A stretch of DNA of 62,433 nucleotides from Alphaproteobacteria bacterium (GTDB taxonomy: Bacteria > Pseudomonadota > Alphaproteobacteria > Rhizobiales > Aestuariivirgaceae), in contig JAGWTZ010000013.1 in the NCBI GenBank assembly GCA_028868695.1, positions 1 through 62,433 on the forward strand. Direction: 5' to 3'. This document shows positions 52,308-60,459 of this stretch, one piece after another. Position numbers and translations under genes: made by a program. The notes under the pieces are model-generated. The model ran no database searches. It was not told where the DNA came from and saw nothing but the letters and a program-made list of their open reading frames with translations. Within the stretch, counting starts at the first letter, position 1. Each line of letters opens with the position of its first letter.

Positions 52308-53897
52308 CTAGTGCCCGAAGGCTGCCTCCATCAGGCGTCTCGTATAGGCCTGTTTGGGGCTGGCCATCACTTCATCCGGGCTTCCCTGCTCCACCAGCTT
52401 GCCGTCTTTCATCACCAGGATGTAGTCGGCAATGGCGCGCACCACGGCAAGATCATGGCTGATGAAAAGATAGGAGAGGCCATGGGCGGCCTGGAGGCTT
52501 CGCAGCAGCTCGAGGATTTGCTTTTGCACATGCCTGTCCAGCGCCGAGGTGGGCTCGTCCAGAACCAGCACCTTGGGCTTGAGAATGATGGCGCGGGCAA
52601 TGGCCAGGCGCTGGCGCTGGCCGCCGGAAAACTCGTGCGGGTAGCGGTTGCGCAAGGCCGGGTCGATCTGCACTTCCTCGAAGGCCTGGATGGCGCGCTT
52701 GTCGCGGCCTGCAGCACTGATGCCCGGCTCATGCACCAGGAGGCCCTCGGTGACGATCTGCCCCGCCGTGAGGCGCGGCGAGAGCGAGCCGAAGGGATCC
52801 TGAAAGACCACCTGCAACTCCTTGCGCAAGGGGCGCATGGCGCTTTTGCCTAAGGCCTCAATGCTTCGGCCCATGAACACCACGCGGCCCCGGGCGGGCG
52901 CCAGGCGCAGCAGCGCACGCGCCAGGGTGGACTTGCCGGAACCGGATTCTCCCACAATGCCGATGGTCTGGCCCTGTTTCAGGGCAAGGGACACGTGATC
53001 GACAGCCGTGATGGCCATCGGCGCGCCGCCAAGCAGGCCGCCGCCCGACTTGAAGGTCACTTCAATGTCCTGGCCTTCCAGCACGATGGGGGCTGTGTCC
53101 GGCACCGGGGACTTGCGGCCGGCTGGCTCGGCCGCCAGCAAGGCCTTGGTGTAGTCATGCTTCGGGCTGGCGAAGACACGGGCCGTTTCGCCCCCTTCCA
53201 CCACCTCGCCCTTGCGCATCACATAGACACGGTGGGCGATGCGTTTGACGATGCCGAGGTCATGGGTGATGAAGATGAGGCCCATGCCCAGGTTTTTCTG
53301 CAGAGACGCCAGCAGTTCGAGAATTTCCGCCTGGATGGTGACATCCAGCGCCGTGGTTGGCTCATCGGCAATCAACAGGCTGGGGTTGTTGGCGAGCGCC
53401 ATGGCGATCATCACCCGCTGGCGCTGGCCGCCGGAAAGCTCATGCGGGTAGGAGCGCATGCGCCGTTCAGGATCAGGGATCTTCACGAGGCCCAGCACCT
53501 CGATGGCGCGCTGCCAGGCCTCGGCCGCAGATAGGCCGGAGTGGGCGCGCAGGGGCTCCATCAGCTGGTCGCCGATACGGTAGAGCGGGTCCAGCGATGT
53601 CATCGGCTCCTGGAAGATCATGGTGATCTTGCGGCCGCGGATGGCATTCAGTTCCGGCTTGGAGAGCGCAAGCAGGTTTTGACCGCCGAAACTGGCGGTG
53701 CCCTGGGCGATGCCGTTCTTGGGCAGCAGACCCATCACCGCCATCATGCTTTGGCTTTTGCCGGAACCGGATTCGCCGACAATGGCCACCGTTTCCCCCG
53801 CGGCCACCGTGAAGTTCGCGGATTTCACCGCCTCCACCTCGCCATCGGCGGTCTTGAAGGCCACATGCAGGTTGCTGATGGCGAGCAAGGCTGTCAT
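52308..53897 (-). CDS. Fused double ATPase of a peptide-type ABC importer (OppD-OppF/YejF-like)
   Basis: The 529-residue protein has two complete ABC ATPase domains of the oligopeptide/nickel type in one chain. Each has a Walker A GESGSGKS, a signature (LSGGQRQR in the first half, FSGGQRQR in the second), a Walker B with [11 protein letters not shown] or [11 protein letters not shown], and a C-terminal oligopeptide-type extension. Fusions of the two ATPases, as in YejF, are common in rhizobia. ATG 53897 is preferred over the open frame to 53924 because it starts [14 protein letters not shown] and lies one base past the permease stop. Confidence 0.92.
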   Translation of the reverse strand: MTALLAISNLHVAFKTADGEVEAVKSANFTVAAGETVAIVGESGSGKSQSMMAVMGLLPKNGIAQGTASFGGQNLLALSKPELNAIRGRKITMIFQEPMTSLDPLYRIGDQLMEPLRAHSGLSAAEAWQRAIEVLGLVKIPDPERRMRSYPHELSGGQRQRVMIAMALANNPSLLIADEPTTALDVTIQAEILELLASLQKNLGMGLIFITHDLGIVKRIAHRVYVMRKGEVVEGGETARVFASPKHDYTKALLAAEPAGRKSPVPDTAPIVLEGQDIEVTFKSGGGLLGGAPMAITAVDHVSLALKQGQTIGIVGESGSGKSTLARALLRLAPARGRVVFMGRSIEALGKSAMRPLRKELQVVFQDPFGSLSPRLTAGQIVTEGLLVHEPGISAAGRDKRAIQAFEEVQIDPALRNRYPHEFSGGQRQRLAIARAIILKPKVLVLDEPTSALDRHVQKQILELLRSLQAAHGLSYLFISHDLAVVRAIADYILVMKDGKLVEQGSPDEVMASPKQAYTRRLMEAAFGH

Positions 53898-53898
53898 G

Positions 53899-55002
53899 TC
53901 AGCGGTCCTTCGGGTCGAGCGCATCGCGCAAGCCGTCGCCGATGAAATTCAGCGCGAAGAGCGTGGTGGAGAGAAAGAAGGTGGGGATGAACAGCAGATA
54001 GGGCGCCACTTCCATGTTGGCGGCCCCTTCGGCAATCTCGACACCCCAGCTTGACATCGGCTCCTGCACGCCAAGGCCGAGGAAGGACAGGAAGCTTTCA
54101 AGGATGATCACCTGCGGCACCAGCAGGGTGAGGTAAATCACAATCGGTCCCAGCATGTTGGGGATGATGTGGCGGCGCAGGATTCCCACCGCGCCCACGC
54201 CCAGCGCCTCGGCGGCCTGGACATATTCCTGGCGTTTCAGCGAAAGCGTCTGGCCGCGCACGATGCGGCTCATGTCCAGCCACAGCACGGCGCCGATGGC
54301 GATGAACATCAGCATGAAGTTGCGGCCGAAGAACACCACCAGCATGATCACGAACAGGGTGAAGGGCAGGGCATAGAGAATATCGACGACGCGCATCATG
54401 ATCTCATCGGTTCTGCCGCCGAGGAAGCCGGAGACCGAGCCGAAGATTGTTCCGATCACCACCGCCACAAAGCCGGCCAAGAGCCCAACCGCCAGCGACA
54501 CGCGGCCCGCCATGAAGACACGGGTGAGCAAATCCCGCCCCAGGGCATCGGTGCCGAAATAGAAATATTTCTGCTTGGCGGCGGCGCTCATCACCAGCGT
54601 CAGGCCATCGGCCGATTTTTCCTCGACCTTGGCGTCCTTGAAGGAATCCGAACGGTCGAGATAGCGTGTCACGCGCTCGTCCACCGGCTTGTCTGACGCA
54701 ACGGTGAGGAAGATGCGGCCATCCTTCTGGTGCCACTCCTTGAATTCAAGCCTTGCGCGCTTGGCCACATCCTGCAGCTCGCCCTGCAAGGTCTCCGCCT
54801 TGGGATAGGCCTCAAGGCTGGGGCCGACACGGGTGTAGGCGGGATATTGCGCGGTGAAATCATGGCCGGTGATGTTGGGCACGGCGAGGCAGAGCAGCAG
54901 GATCAGCGCCATGTAGGCCAGGCTGAACATGGCCGCCCGGTTCTGCTTCAGGCGGGCCCAGGCATCCTGCCAGAGCGAGCGGCCCTTCAGCGCCTCACTC
55001 AT
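53899..55002 (-). CDS. Peptide ABC transporter permease (OppC-like)
   Basis: This inner-membrane permease of the OppC/DppC branch has 367 residues from ATG 55002, chosen because it starts MSEALKGRSLWQDAWARLKQ and overlaps oppB by eight bases. After the first helix comes an unusually long periplasmic segment of about 100 residues. The core with five helices follows, and the coupling motif EAAEALGVG-like (QAAEALGVGAVGILRRHIIPN) contacts the ATPase. The extended loop is known in OppC subfamilies. Confidence 0.9.
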   Translation of the reverse strand: MSEALKGRSLWQDAWARLKQNRAAMFSLAYMALILLLCLAVPNITGHDFTAQYPAYTRVGPSLEAYPKAETLQGELQDVAKRARLEFKEWHQKDGRIFLTVASDKPVDERVTRYLDRSDSFKDAKVEEKSADGLTLVMSAAAKQKYFYFGTDALGRDLLTRVFMAGRVSLAVGLLAGFVAVVIGTIFGSVSGFLGGRTDEIMMRVVDILYALPFTLFVIMLVVFFGRNFMLMFIAIGAVLWLDMSRIVRGQTLSLKRQEYVQAAEALGVGAVGILRRHIIPNMLGPIVIYLTLLVPQVIILESFLSFLGLGVQEPMSSWGVEIAEGAANMEVAPYLLFIPTFFLSTTLFALNFIGDGLRDALDPKDR

Positions 55003-55918
55003 AGCGCACCCGCGGGTCAATCACCGCATAGAGCAGGTCGACGATGAAATTGAAGACGATGGTAAACACCGCAATCATCACCACCGTGCCCATCACCAGC
55101 GTGTAATCGCGGTTCAGGGCGCTGTCGATGAAGTAGCGGCCCACGCCGGGGATCTGGAAAATGGTTTCAACAATGATGGAGCCGGTGATGAGCTGTGCGG
55201 CGGCGGGGCCGGCATAGGAAATGACCGGCAGGACAGCGCCGCGCATCGCATGCCTCACCACCACGGAATAATCTGAAAGGCCCATGGCTCTTGCGGTGCG
55301 GATGTGGTGGGCATTGAGGCTTTCAATCATCGAGCCGCGCATGAGGCGGGCCACGGTGGCCAGCTGCGGCAAGCCCAGCGTGATGATGGGGCCGATGGCA
55401 TGGCTGAATGACCCATCGCCCCAGCCGCCTACCGGCGTCAGCCGCAGCAGGAGGCCAAAGACCAATTGGTAGATCGGGGCGATCACATAAGTAGGCAGGG
55501 TGGAGCCTGCCGTGGCCAGGGCAATCACCGCATAGTCCATCCAGCGGTTTTGCCGCAGGGCTGCCACGACGCCCAGGAACACACCCACCACCAGCGCGAA
55601 CACCATGGCCCAGGCGCCAATCCATGCTGAAATCTTAAGACCAATGCTGAACAGCTCGGCCACAGAGAAATTCAGGATCACATAGCTGGGGCCAAGGTCG
55701 CCATGCGCGAGGTTGCCGAGATAATCGAGATACTGCCGCCACACCGGCTCATCGAGGTGGAACACATGCTCAATGTTCTTCTTGATCTCCGGGGGAATGC
55801 CCTTTTCCATGTCGAAGGGCCCGCCCGGCGCCACATGCATCAGGAAAAACGAGATGGTTACAATGAGGAACAGGGTGGGCACGGCCGTCAACAGGCGGCG
55901 CAGGGTGTAGCGGAGCAT
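54995..55918 (-). CDS. Peptide ABC transporter permease (OppB-like)
   Basis: This 307-residue inner-membrane permease of the OppB/DppB branch begins MLRYTLRRLLTAVPTLFLIVT, the typical first helix. The coupling helix RTARAMGLSDYSVVVRHAMR and the terminal IDPRVRYE are standard. With OppC it forms the translocation channel. It lies 77 bases after the binding-protein gene and overlaps oppC. Confidence 0.92.
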   Translation of the reverse strand: MLRYTLRRLLTAVPTLFLIVTISFFLMHVAPGGPFDMEKGIPPEIKKNIEHVFHLDEPVWRQYLDYLGNLAHGDLGPSYVILNFSVAELFSIGLKISAWIGAWAMVFALVVGVFLGVVAALRQNRWMDYAVIALATAGSTLPTYVIAPIYQLVFGLLLRLTPVGGWGDGSFSHAIGPIITLGLPQLATVARLMRGSMIESLNAHHIRTARAMGLSDYSVVVRHAMRGAVLPVISYAGPAAAQLITGSIIVETIFQIPGVGRYFIDSALNRDYTLVMGTVVMIAVFTIVFNFIVDLLYAVIDPRVRYE

Positions 55919-55995
55919 GGCCTAGATGCTCCCCACCCGGCCCCTTCCCTCCCGGTCAGGGAGAGAAGGGCAAGCTCGGTGATGTGCTGGCAAGA

Positions 55996-57573
55996 TCAAT
56001 CCTTCGAGACAAAGCGCGAAGGATGCACATCCATGACATTATCCACGAAGCCGTGGATCTTGGGCGAAACGAGATTGTGGTTTGCGTAATAGAGCAGCGG
56101 CAGAAGCGGCAGGTCCTTGATCAGGATGGCCTCGGCCTTGGAAAGCTCATCCATGCGCTTGGCGGGATCAGCCTCCACGGCGGCCTGGTCGAGCAGCGCG
56201 TCATAATCCTTGTTGGAATATTCGCCATAGTTGTTGCCATCGCCGGTGTGGCCGAGGTTGAGGAAGGTGACGGGGTCCTTGAAGTCGGCGATCCAGCCGG
56301 CGCGGGCCACGTCGAAATCACCCTTCTGCTCAAGATAGCTGTAATGGGTCTTGCCATCGGCGGTGACGAAGCTGACGTCAAAACCAAATGGCTTCAGCAT
56401 TTCCTGGAAAGCCACGGCGGTGTTCTTGTGGTTTTCAGAGGTGTTGTAGCGCAGCTCCAGCTTCATGGGATGCGAGGGGGAAATGCCCAGCTTTTCGAAA
56501 ACCTTCTTGGCGGCGTCCTCGCGGTCGAGCTGGCCCATCTTGGCATAATCCATCATCGCGGCGGAGTAGCCCTTGATGCCGGGCGGCACGAGGGAATAGC
56601 CAGGCAGCATGGAATTCTTCCAGACCTTGTCGGCCAGCTGGTCACGGTCAATCACCATCGAGATGGCGTTGCGCAGGTCAGGATTGTTCCAGGGCGCCTT
56701 CTGCGATTTGAAGATATAGTAGTATGTGCCCAGTTCGGGGCCCATGTGGAGCTGGTCGCCCATCTCCTTCTTCATTTCGGCCAGCTGCTCGCCGGGGAAA
56801 TCGTTCATCGAATCCACTTCGCCAGCCTTGTAGCGTTTGACACCGGCGGCGCGGTCTTCCGTTGGGATATAGGTCACGCCATCCAGCTTCACATTGGCGG
56901 CGTCAAAGAACTTGGGGTTCTTGACCAGCTTGATGTGATCGCCCGGCACGTTCTCCGCCAGGGTGAAGGCGCCGTTGGATACGAGATTGCCGGCCTTCAC
57001 ATAATCATCGCCAAACTTGGTGACGTTGGCCTCGCTCACCGGATACATCGCATGGTGGGTGAGCATTTCGAGGAAATAGGGCGTTGGCCCCTTCAGCGTC
57101 ACTTCCAGCGTGGTGTCATCAATGGCCTTCACGCCCAATTCATCCGGCTTCTTCTTGCCGCCGTTGATGTCTTCGGCGTTGAGCACGGGGAAGGCCATGG
57201 AGGCATATTCAGAGCCGGTCTTGGGATCGAGCAGGCGCTTCCAGGAGAACACCACGTCGCTGGCCTTCACGGGCGTGCCATCCGACCAGACATCATCCTT
57301 GCGCAGCTTGAAAGTGTAGACCTTGCCATCGGCGGAAACTGTCCAGCTCTCGGCGGCGCCGGGAATGAGATTGCCATTGGCGTCATCAGTCACCAGGCCG
57401 GTAAAGAGATCGAGCAGAATGTTGTGCTCTTCAACTGTCGAGGTCTTGTGCGGGTCGAGCGATTGAACGTCGCTGTTGGCGCCGCGGTTCCAGGTTCCCG
57501 CCGCCTGCGCAGCGCCGGCAAAGAGCGCCAGGGCCGCGACACAGATGACAAGCCGGTTTTGAAATTTGTGCAT
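55996..57573 (-). CDS. Peptide-type ABC transporter substrate-binding protein (OppA-like)
   Basis: A secreted periplasmic binding protein of family 5 with 525 residues. The signal peptide is cleaved after AGAAQA (residue 24). The mature protein starts TWNRGANSDVQSLDPHKTST and carries the family motif region ESWTVSADGKVYTFKLRKD. Oligopeptides of two to five residues are the usual ligands of the OppA branch, but this family also binds other substrates, so the cargo is not settled. It is first in the importer operon. Its leader carries an inverted repeat. Confidence 0.9.
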   Translation of the reverse strand: MHKFQNRLVICVAALALFAGAAQAAGTWNRGANSDVQSLDPHKTSTVEEHNILLDLFTGLVTDDANGNLIPGAAESWTVSADGKVYTFKLRKDDVWSDGTPVKASDVVFSWKRLLDPKTGSEYASMAFPVLNAEDINGGKKKPDELGVKAIDDTTLEVTLKGPTPYFLEMLTHHAMYPVSEANVTKFGDDYVKAGNLVSNGAFTLAENVPGDHIKLVKNPKFFDAANVKLDGVTYIPTEDRAAGVKRYKAGEVDSMNDFPGEQLAEMKKEMGDQLHMGPELGTYYYIFKSQKAPWNNPDLRNAISMVIDRDQLADKVWKNSMLPGYSLVPPGIKGYSAAMMDYAKMGQLDREDAAKKVFEKLGISPSHPMKLELRYNTSENHKNTAVAFQEMLKPFGFDVSFVTADGKTHYSYLEQKGDFDVARAGWIADFKDPVTFLNLGHTGDGNNYGEYSNKDYDALLDQAAVEADPAKRMDELSKAEAILIKDLPLLPLLYYANHNLVSPKIHGFVDNVMDVHPSRFVSKD

Positions 57574-57588
57574 GTTTCCCTCCCAGTT

Positions 57589-57608
57589 TGACAGGTTGAT
57601 CCTGTTCA
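57589..57608 (-). promoter_or_regulatory. Inverted repeat in the oppA leader
   Basis: ACAGG (57591-57595) and CCTGT (57601-57605) form a perfect 5-bp inverted repeat around TTGAT, with partial extension on both sides. It lies 18-32 bases before the oppA start codon and could be an operator or a hairpin near the ribosome-binding site. Confidence 0.35.
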
Positions 57609-57676
57609 GGGCTCCGAGCCTATATCAATAAAATGGCGGGCGCCAGATCATGCGGTGGTGCGGGAGGGGCCGGGCC

Positions 57677-58306
57677 TCACTGCGGCTTGTAGCCGTGCCT
57701 TGCGAAGAATCGGTCCAGCTCTCGCGGCTGCGGCCGGGCACCCGCGAAGATTTCGACATAGTGGGGAATGCGCATCATGCGCAGGGCAAGGTCTTCGCGC
57801 GTCTGCATGGAGATGTAGCCAATCTGCACCAGATAGAGGCTGCGGGCGCGGACATCGGCGGAAAGATCATCCATTCCGAAGCGGAGGAACGTGTCCTTCA
57901 GGGCTGCAAGCCTGATCTGGTCGGCATCCTGCACCTCGGCGAGAATCGGCGGTGAGCGCAGCGCCCAGCTGCGCACCGCAAACTCGAACCTGGAGTCAAA
58001 CAGGCCTTCATCCAGCCAGAGATCAAAGATATTGAGCATGGCCTCTGCCAGGGTTTCGGCATAGGCACCTGCCTGGCGGGCAAGATTGCCGGTGTTCTTC
58101 TCGCGCCAGCGGGTGATGAGCGCATCGAGGAGCTGCTGGTGATCCTTGAAGAACCAATAGAAGGAGGTGCGCGACAGGTTGAGGCGTTCGGCCAGGGGCA
58201 GGATTTTGACGGCATCAACGCCCTGCTCCAGCAGCAAATCATGGGCCGCATTGAGCCACAGATCGGCCGAGCCGCGCCAGCCTGTTTCAGGTTTCATCCG
58301 CGCCAT
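57677..58306 (-). CDS. TetR family transcriptional regulator
   Basis: The 209-residue regulator has an N-terminal TetR helix-turn-helix (LPLAERLNLSRTSFYWFFKD near residues 37-56) and a ligand-binding C-terminal domain of no recognised subclass. It diverges from the flavin oxidoreductase gene at 58421. The shared 114-base gap has a palindrome inside that gene's promoter, so autoregulation and control of the oxidoreductase are likely. The oppA gene follows on the same strand after 103 bases and may be controlled too. Confidence 0.85.
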   Translation of the reverse strand: MARMKPETGWRGSADLWLNAAHDLLLEQGVDAVKILPLAERLNLSRTSFYWFFKDHQQLLDALITRWREKNTGNLARQAGAYAETLAEAMLNIFDLWLDEGLFDSRFEFAVRSWALRSPPILAEVQDADQIRLAALKDTFLRFGMDDLSADVRARSLYLVQIGYISMQTREDLALRMMRIPHYVEIFAGARPQPRELDRFFARHGYKPQ

Positions 58307-58347
58307 GGGCCTTGCTTATCAGGTGGTGAGGGGCGGCCGCAAGTAAA

Positions 58348-58392
58348 ATGTACAGTTATGTACTTGACAGGTTCATCAATGAACATTTTAAT
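58348..58392 (+). promoter_or_regulatory. Near-consensus promoter with embedded palindromic operator
   Basis: TTGACA (58364-58369) and TTTAAT (58387-58392) are spaced by 17 bases. The spacer contains the perfect palindrome GTTCATCAATGAAC (58371-58384). Immediately upstream, ATGTAC occurs twice in 10-bp phase (58348-58353 and 58358-58363). A protein bound to the palindrome would block RNA polymerase, which fits repression by the divergent TetR protein. Transcription would start near 58399, before ATG 58421. Confidence 0.7.
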
Positions 58393-58420
58393 GCCGGCCG
58401 TATTTGAGCGGAGTGTGCAG

Positions 58421-60457
58421 ATGTCCAACGACCCCCTTCTCCAACCCTTCAAGCTGAAGCACCTCACGCTGAAAAACCGGTTGATGATCACCTCGCATGA
58501 GCCCGCCTATCCCGAGGACGGCATGCCCAAGGGGCGTTACCGCGCCTATCATGTGGAGCGCGCCAAGGCAGGCCTTGCTCTGACCATGACGGCAGGCTCG
58601 GCCGCCGTGGCGCTGGACAGCCCGCCCGTGTTCAACAACATTCTCGCCTACAAGGATGAGGTGGTGAAATGGATGAAGGAGATGACCGACGCCTGCCACG
58701 AACATGGCGCGGCGGTGATGATTCAGCTTACTCATCTGGGCCGCCGCACCCGCTGGGACAAGGCTGACTGGCTTCCCGCAGTGGCCCCGACCCATGAGCG
58801 CGAACCGTCTCACAAGGCGGTGCCCAAGCTGATTGAGGAATGGGACATTGAGCGCATCATCACAGACTTTGCTGATGCAGCCGAGCGCATGAAGGCCGGC
58901 GGCGTGGATGGCGTTGAGTTTGAGGCCTATGGACACCTCATTTCGCAGTTCTGGTCACCCATGAGCAACACGCTCACCAACGCCTATGGCGGCAGCCTTG
59001 AGAACCGCATGCGTTTCACCATGGACATGCTGGCCGCCGTGCGCAAGCGCGTGGGGCCGGATTTCATTCTCGGCGTGCGCTATGCGGGCGATGAAGTCTC
59101 GGTGGATGGCTATGACAAGGCCGAAGGCATCGCCATTTCGCAGATGCTTAAGAATTCGGGCCTGATTGACTTCCTCAACGTCACCAAGGGCCACATTGAG
59201 ACCGATGCCGGGCTCACCGACAACATCCCCATCATGGGCATGGCCTCGGCGCCGCATCTTGATCTTGCGGGCGAAGTGCGCGCCGCCACGCGGTTTCCGG
59301 TGTTTCATGCCACGCGCATCCAGGACGTGGCCACGGCGCGCTATGCCATCTCCTCCGGCAAGGTGGACATGATCGGCATGACGCGCGCCCACATGGCGGA
59401 CCCGCACATCATGCGCAAGATCGTGGAAAAGCGCGAGCAGGACATCCGCCCCTGCACCGGCGCCAACTATTGCCTGGACCGCATCTATCAAGGCGGAATG
59501 GCGCTGTGCATCCACAACCCCTCCACCGGCCGTGAAGAGACCATGCCGCATGACATCGCCAAAGCGGAAAGGAAGCGCAAGATTGTGATCGTTGGCGCTG
59601 GCCCTGCAGGCCTTGAGGCGGCGCGCGTGGCGGGCGAGCGCGGCCATGATGTGACCGTGATTGAGGCCGCGGCGAAAGCTGGCGGGCAGTTGCTGCTGAC
59701 AGCACAGAATCCGCGGCGGCGCGAGATGATGTCGATTGCCGAATGGCGGCTGGCGCAATGCGAGGCCTTGGGCGTCACATTCAAATATGACACCTGGGCG
59801 GAGGCGGAGACGGTGACGGCGCTGAACCCCGATGTGGTGATCATCGCCACGGGCGGGCTTCCCCATGCTGACGGCCTGCGTGGCGGCGAAGACCTCACCG
59901 TCACCTCCTGGGATATCATCAGCGGCGATGCCAAGCCGGGCAGCAATGTGCTCATTTATGATGACGCCGGCGACCATGCCGCACTGCAGGCCGCCGAAGT
60001 GGCCGCCAAGGCGGGCAGCAAGGTTGAAATCATGACGCGGGACCGCATGTTCTCACCCGAAGTGATGGCCATGAATCTGGTGCCCTATATGCGCGAGCTG
60101 CAGAAGCGCGACGTGACTTTCACCGTCACCTACATGCTGGAAAAGGTGCGGCGCGGCGGCAATGAGCTGGTGGCCACCATTGTGAGCGACTATGGCGGCA
60201 TCAACAAAGAAAAGACCTATGACCAGATCGTCATCAATTACGGCACGAAGCCGAATGCCGATCTCTATTTCGCGCTGAAGCCGCTCTCCTCGAACCTGGG
60301 CGAGGTGGACTACAAGGATTTCATCTTCAGCAAGCCGCAATCACGCGTGAAGAACGCCGAAGGCAAGTTCCAGCTGTTCCGAATCGGCGATGCCGTGGCG
60401 GCGCGCAACACCCATGCCGCGATCTATGACGCGCTGCGGCTGGTGCGCAACCTCTGA
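58421..60457 (+). CDS. NADH:flavin oxidoreductase of the trimethylamine dehydrogenase/N-methylproline demethylase type
   Basis: The 678-residue enzyme has an N-terminal FMN-binding Old-Yellow-Enzyme barrel (1 to about 330), a 4Fe-4S segment, and a C-terminal FAD/NAD-binding half (IVIVGAGPAGLEAARVAGER near residue 390). Related enzymes demethylate tri- and dimethylamine or N-methylproline, or reduce dienoyl-CoA. The iron-sulfur segment has cysteines at 345, 351 and 363 with TMADH-like spacing, but the position of the second ligand is A348 (CTGANYC). GGAG at 58410-58413 and the promoter support ATG 58421, although the frame is open to 58139. A substrate of the N-methyl amine or betaine type is likely. 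Confidence 0.82.
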   Translation: MSNDPLLQPFKLKHLTLKNRLMITSHEPAYPEDGMPKGRYRAYHVERAKAGLALTMTAGSAAVALDSPPVFNNILAYKDEVVKWMKEMTDACHEHGAAVMIQLTHLGRRTRWDKADWLPAVAPTHEREPSHKAVPKLIEEWDIERIITDFADAAERMKAGGVDGVEFEAYGHLISQFWSPMSNTLTNAYGGSLENRMRFTMDMLAAVRKRVGPDFILGVRYAGDEVSVDGYDKAEGIAISQMLKNSGLIDFLNVTKGHIETDAGLTDNIPIMGMASAPHLDLAGEVRAATRFPVFHATRIQDVATARYAISSGKVDMIGMTRAHMADPHIMRKIVEKREQDIRPCTGANYCLDRIYQGGMALCIHNPSTGREETMPHDIAKAERKRKIVIVGAGPAGLEAARVAGERGHDVTVIEAAAKAGGQLLLTAQNPRRREMMSIAEWRLAQCEALGVTFKYDTWAEAETVTALNPDVVIIATGGLPHADGLRGGEDLTVTSWDIISGDAKPGSNVLIYDDAGDHAALQAAEVAAKAGSKVEIMTRDRMFSPEVMAMNLVPYMRELQKRDVTFTVTYMLEKVRRGGNELVATIVSDYGGINKEKTYDQIVINYGTKPNADLYFALKPLSSNLGEVDYKDFIFSKPQSRVKNAEGKFQLFRIGDAVAARNTHAAIYDALRLVRNL

Positions 60458-60459
60458 GC

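Noticed and set aside
58379-58420. Upstream ATG at 58379 as start of the flavin oxidoreductase
   Set aside because: It lies inside the promoter, before the likely transcription start and within the palindrome. ATG 58421 has its own GGAG.
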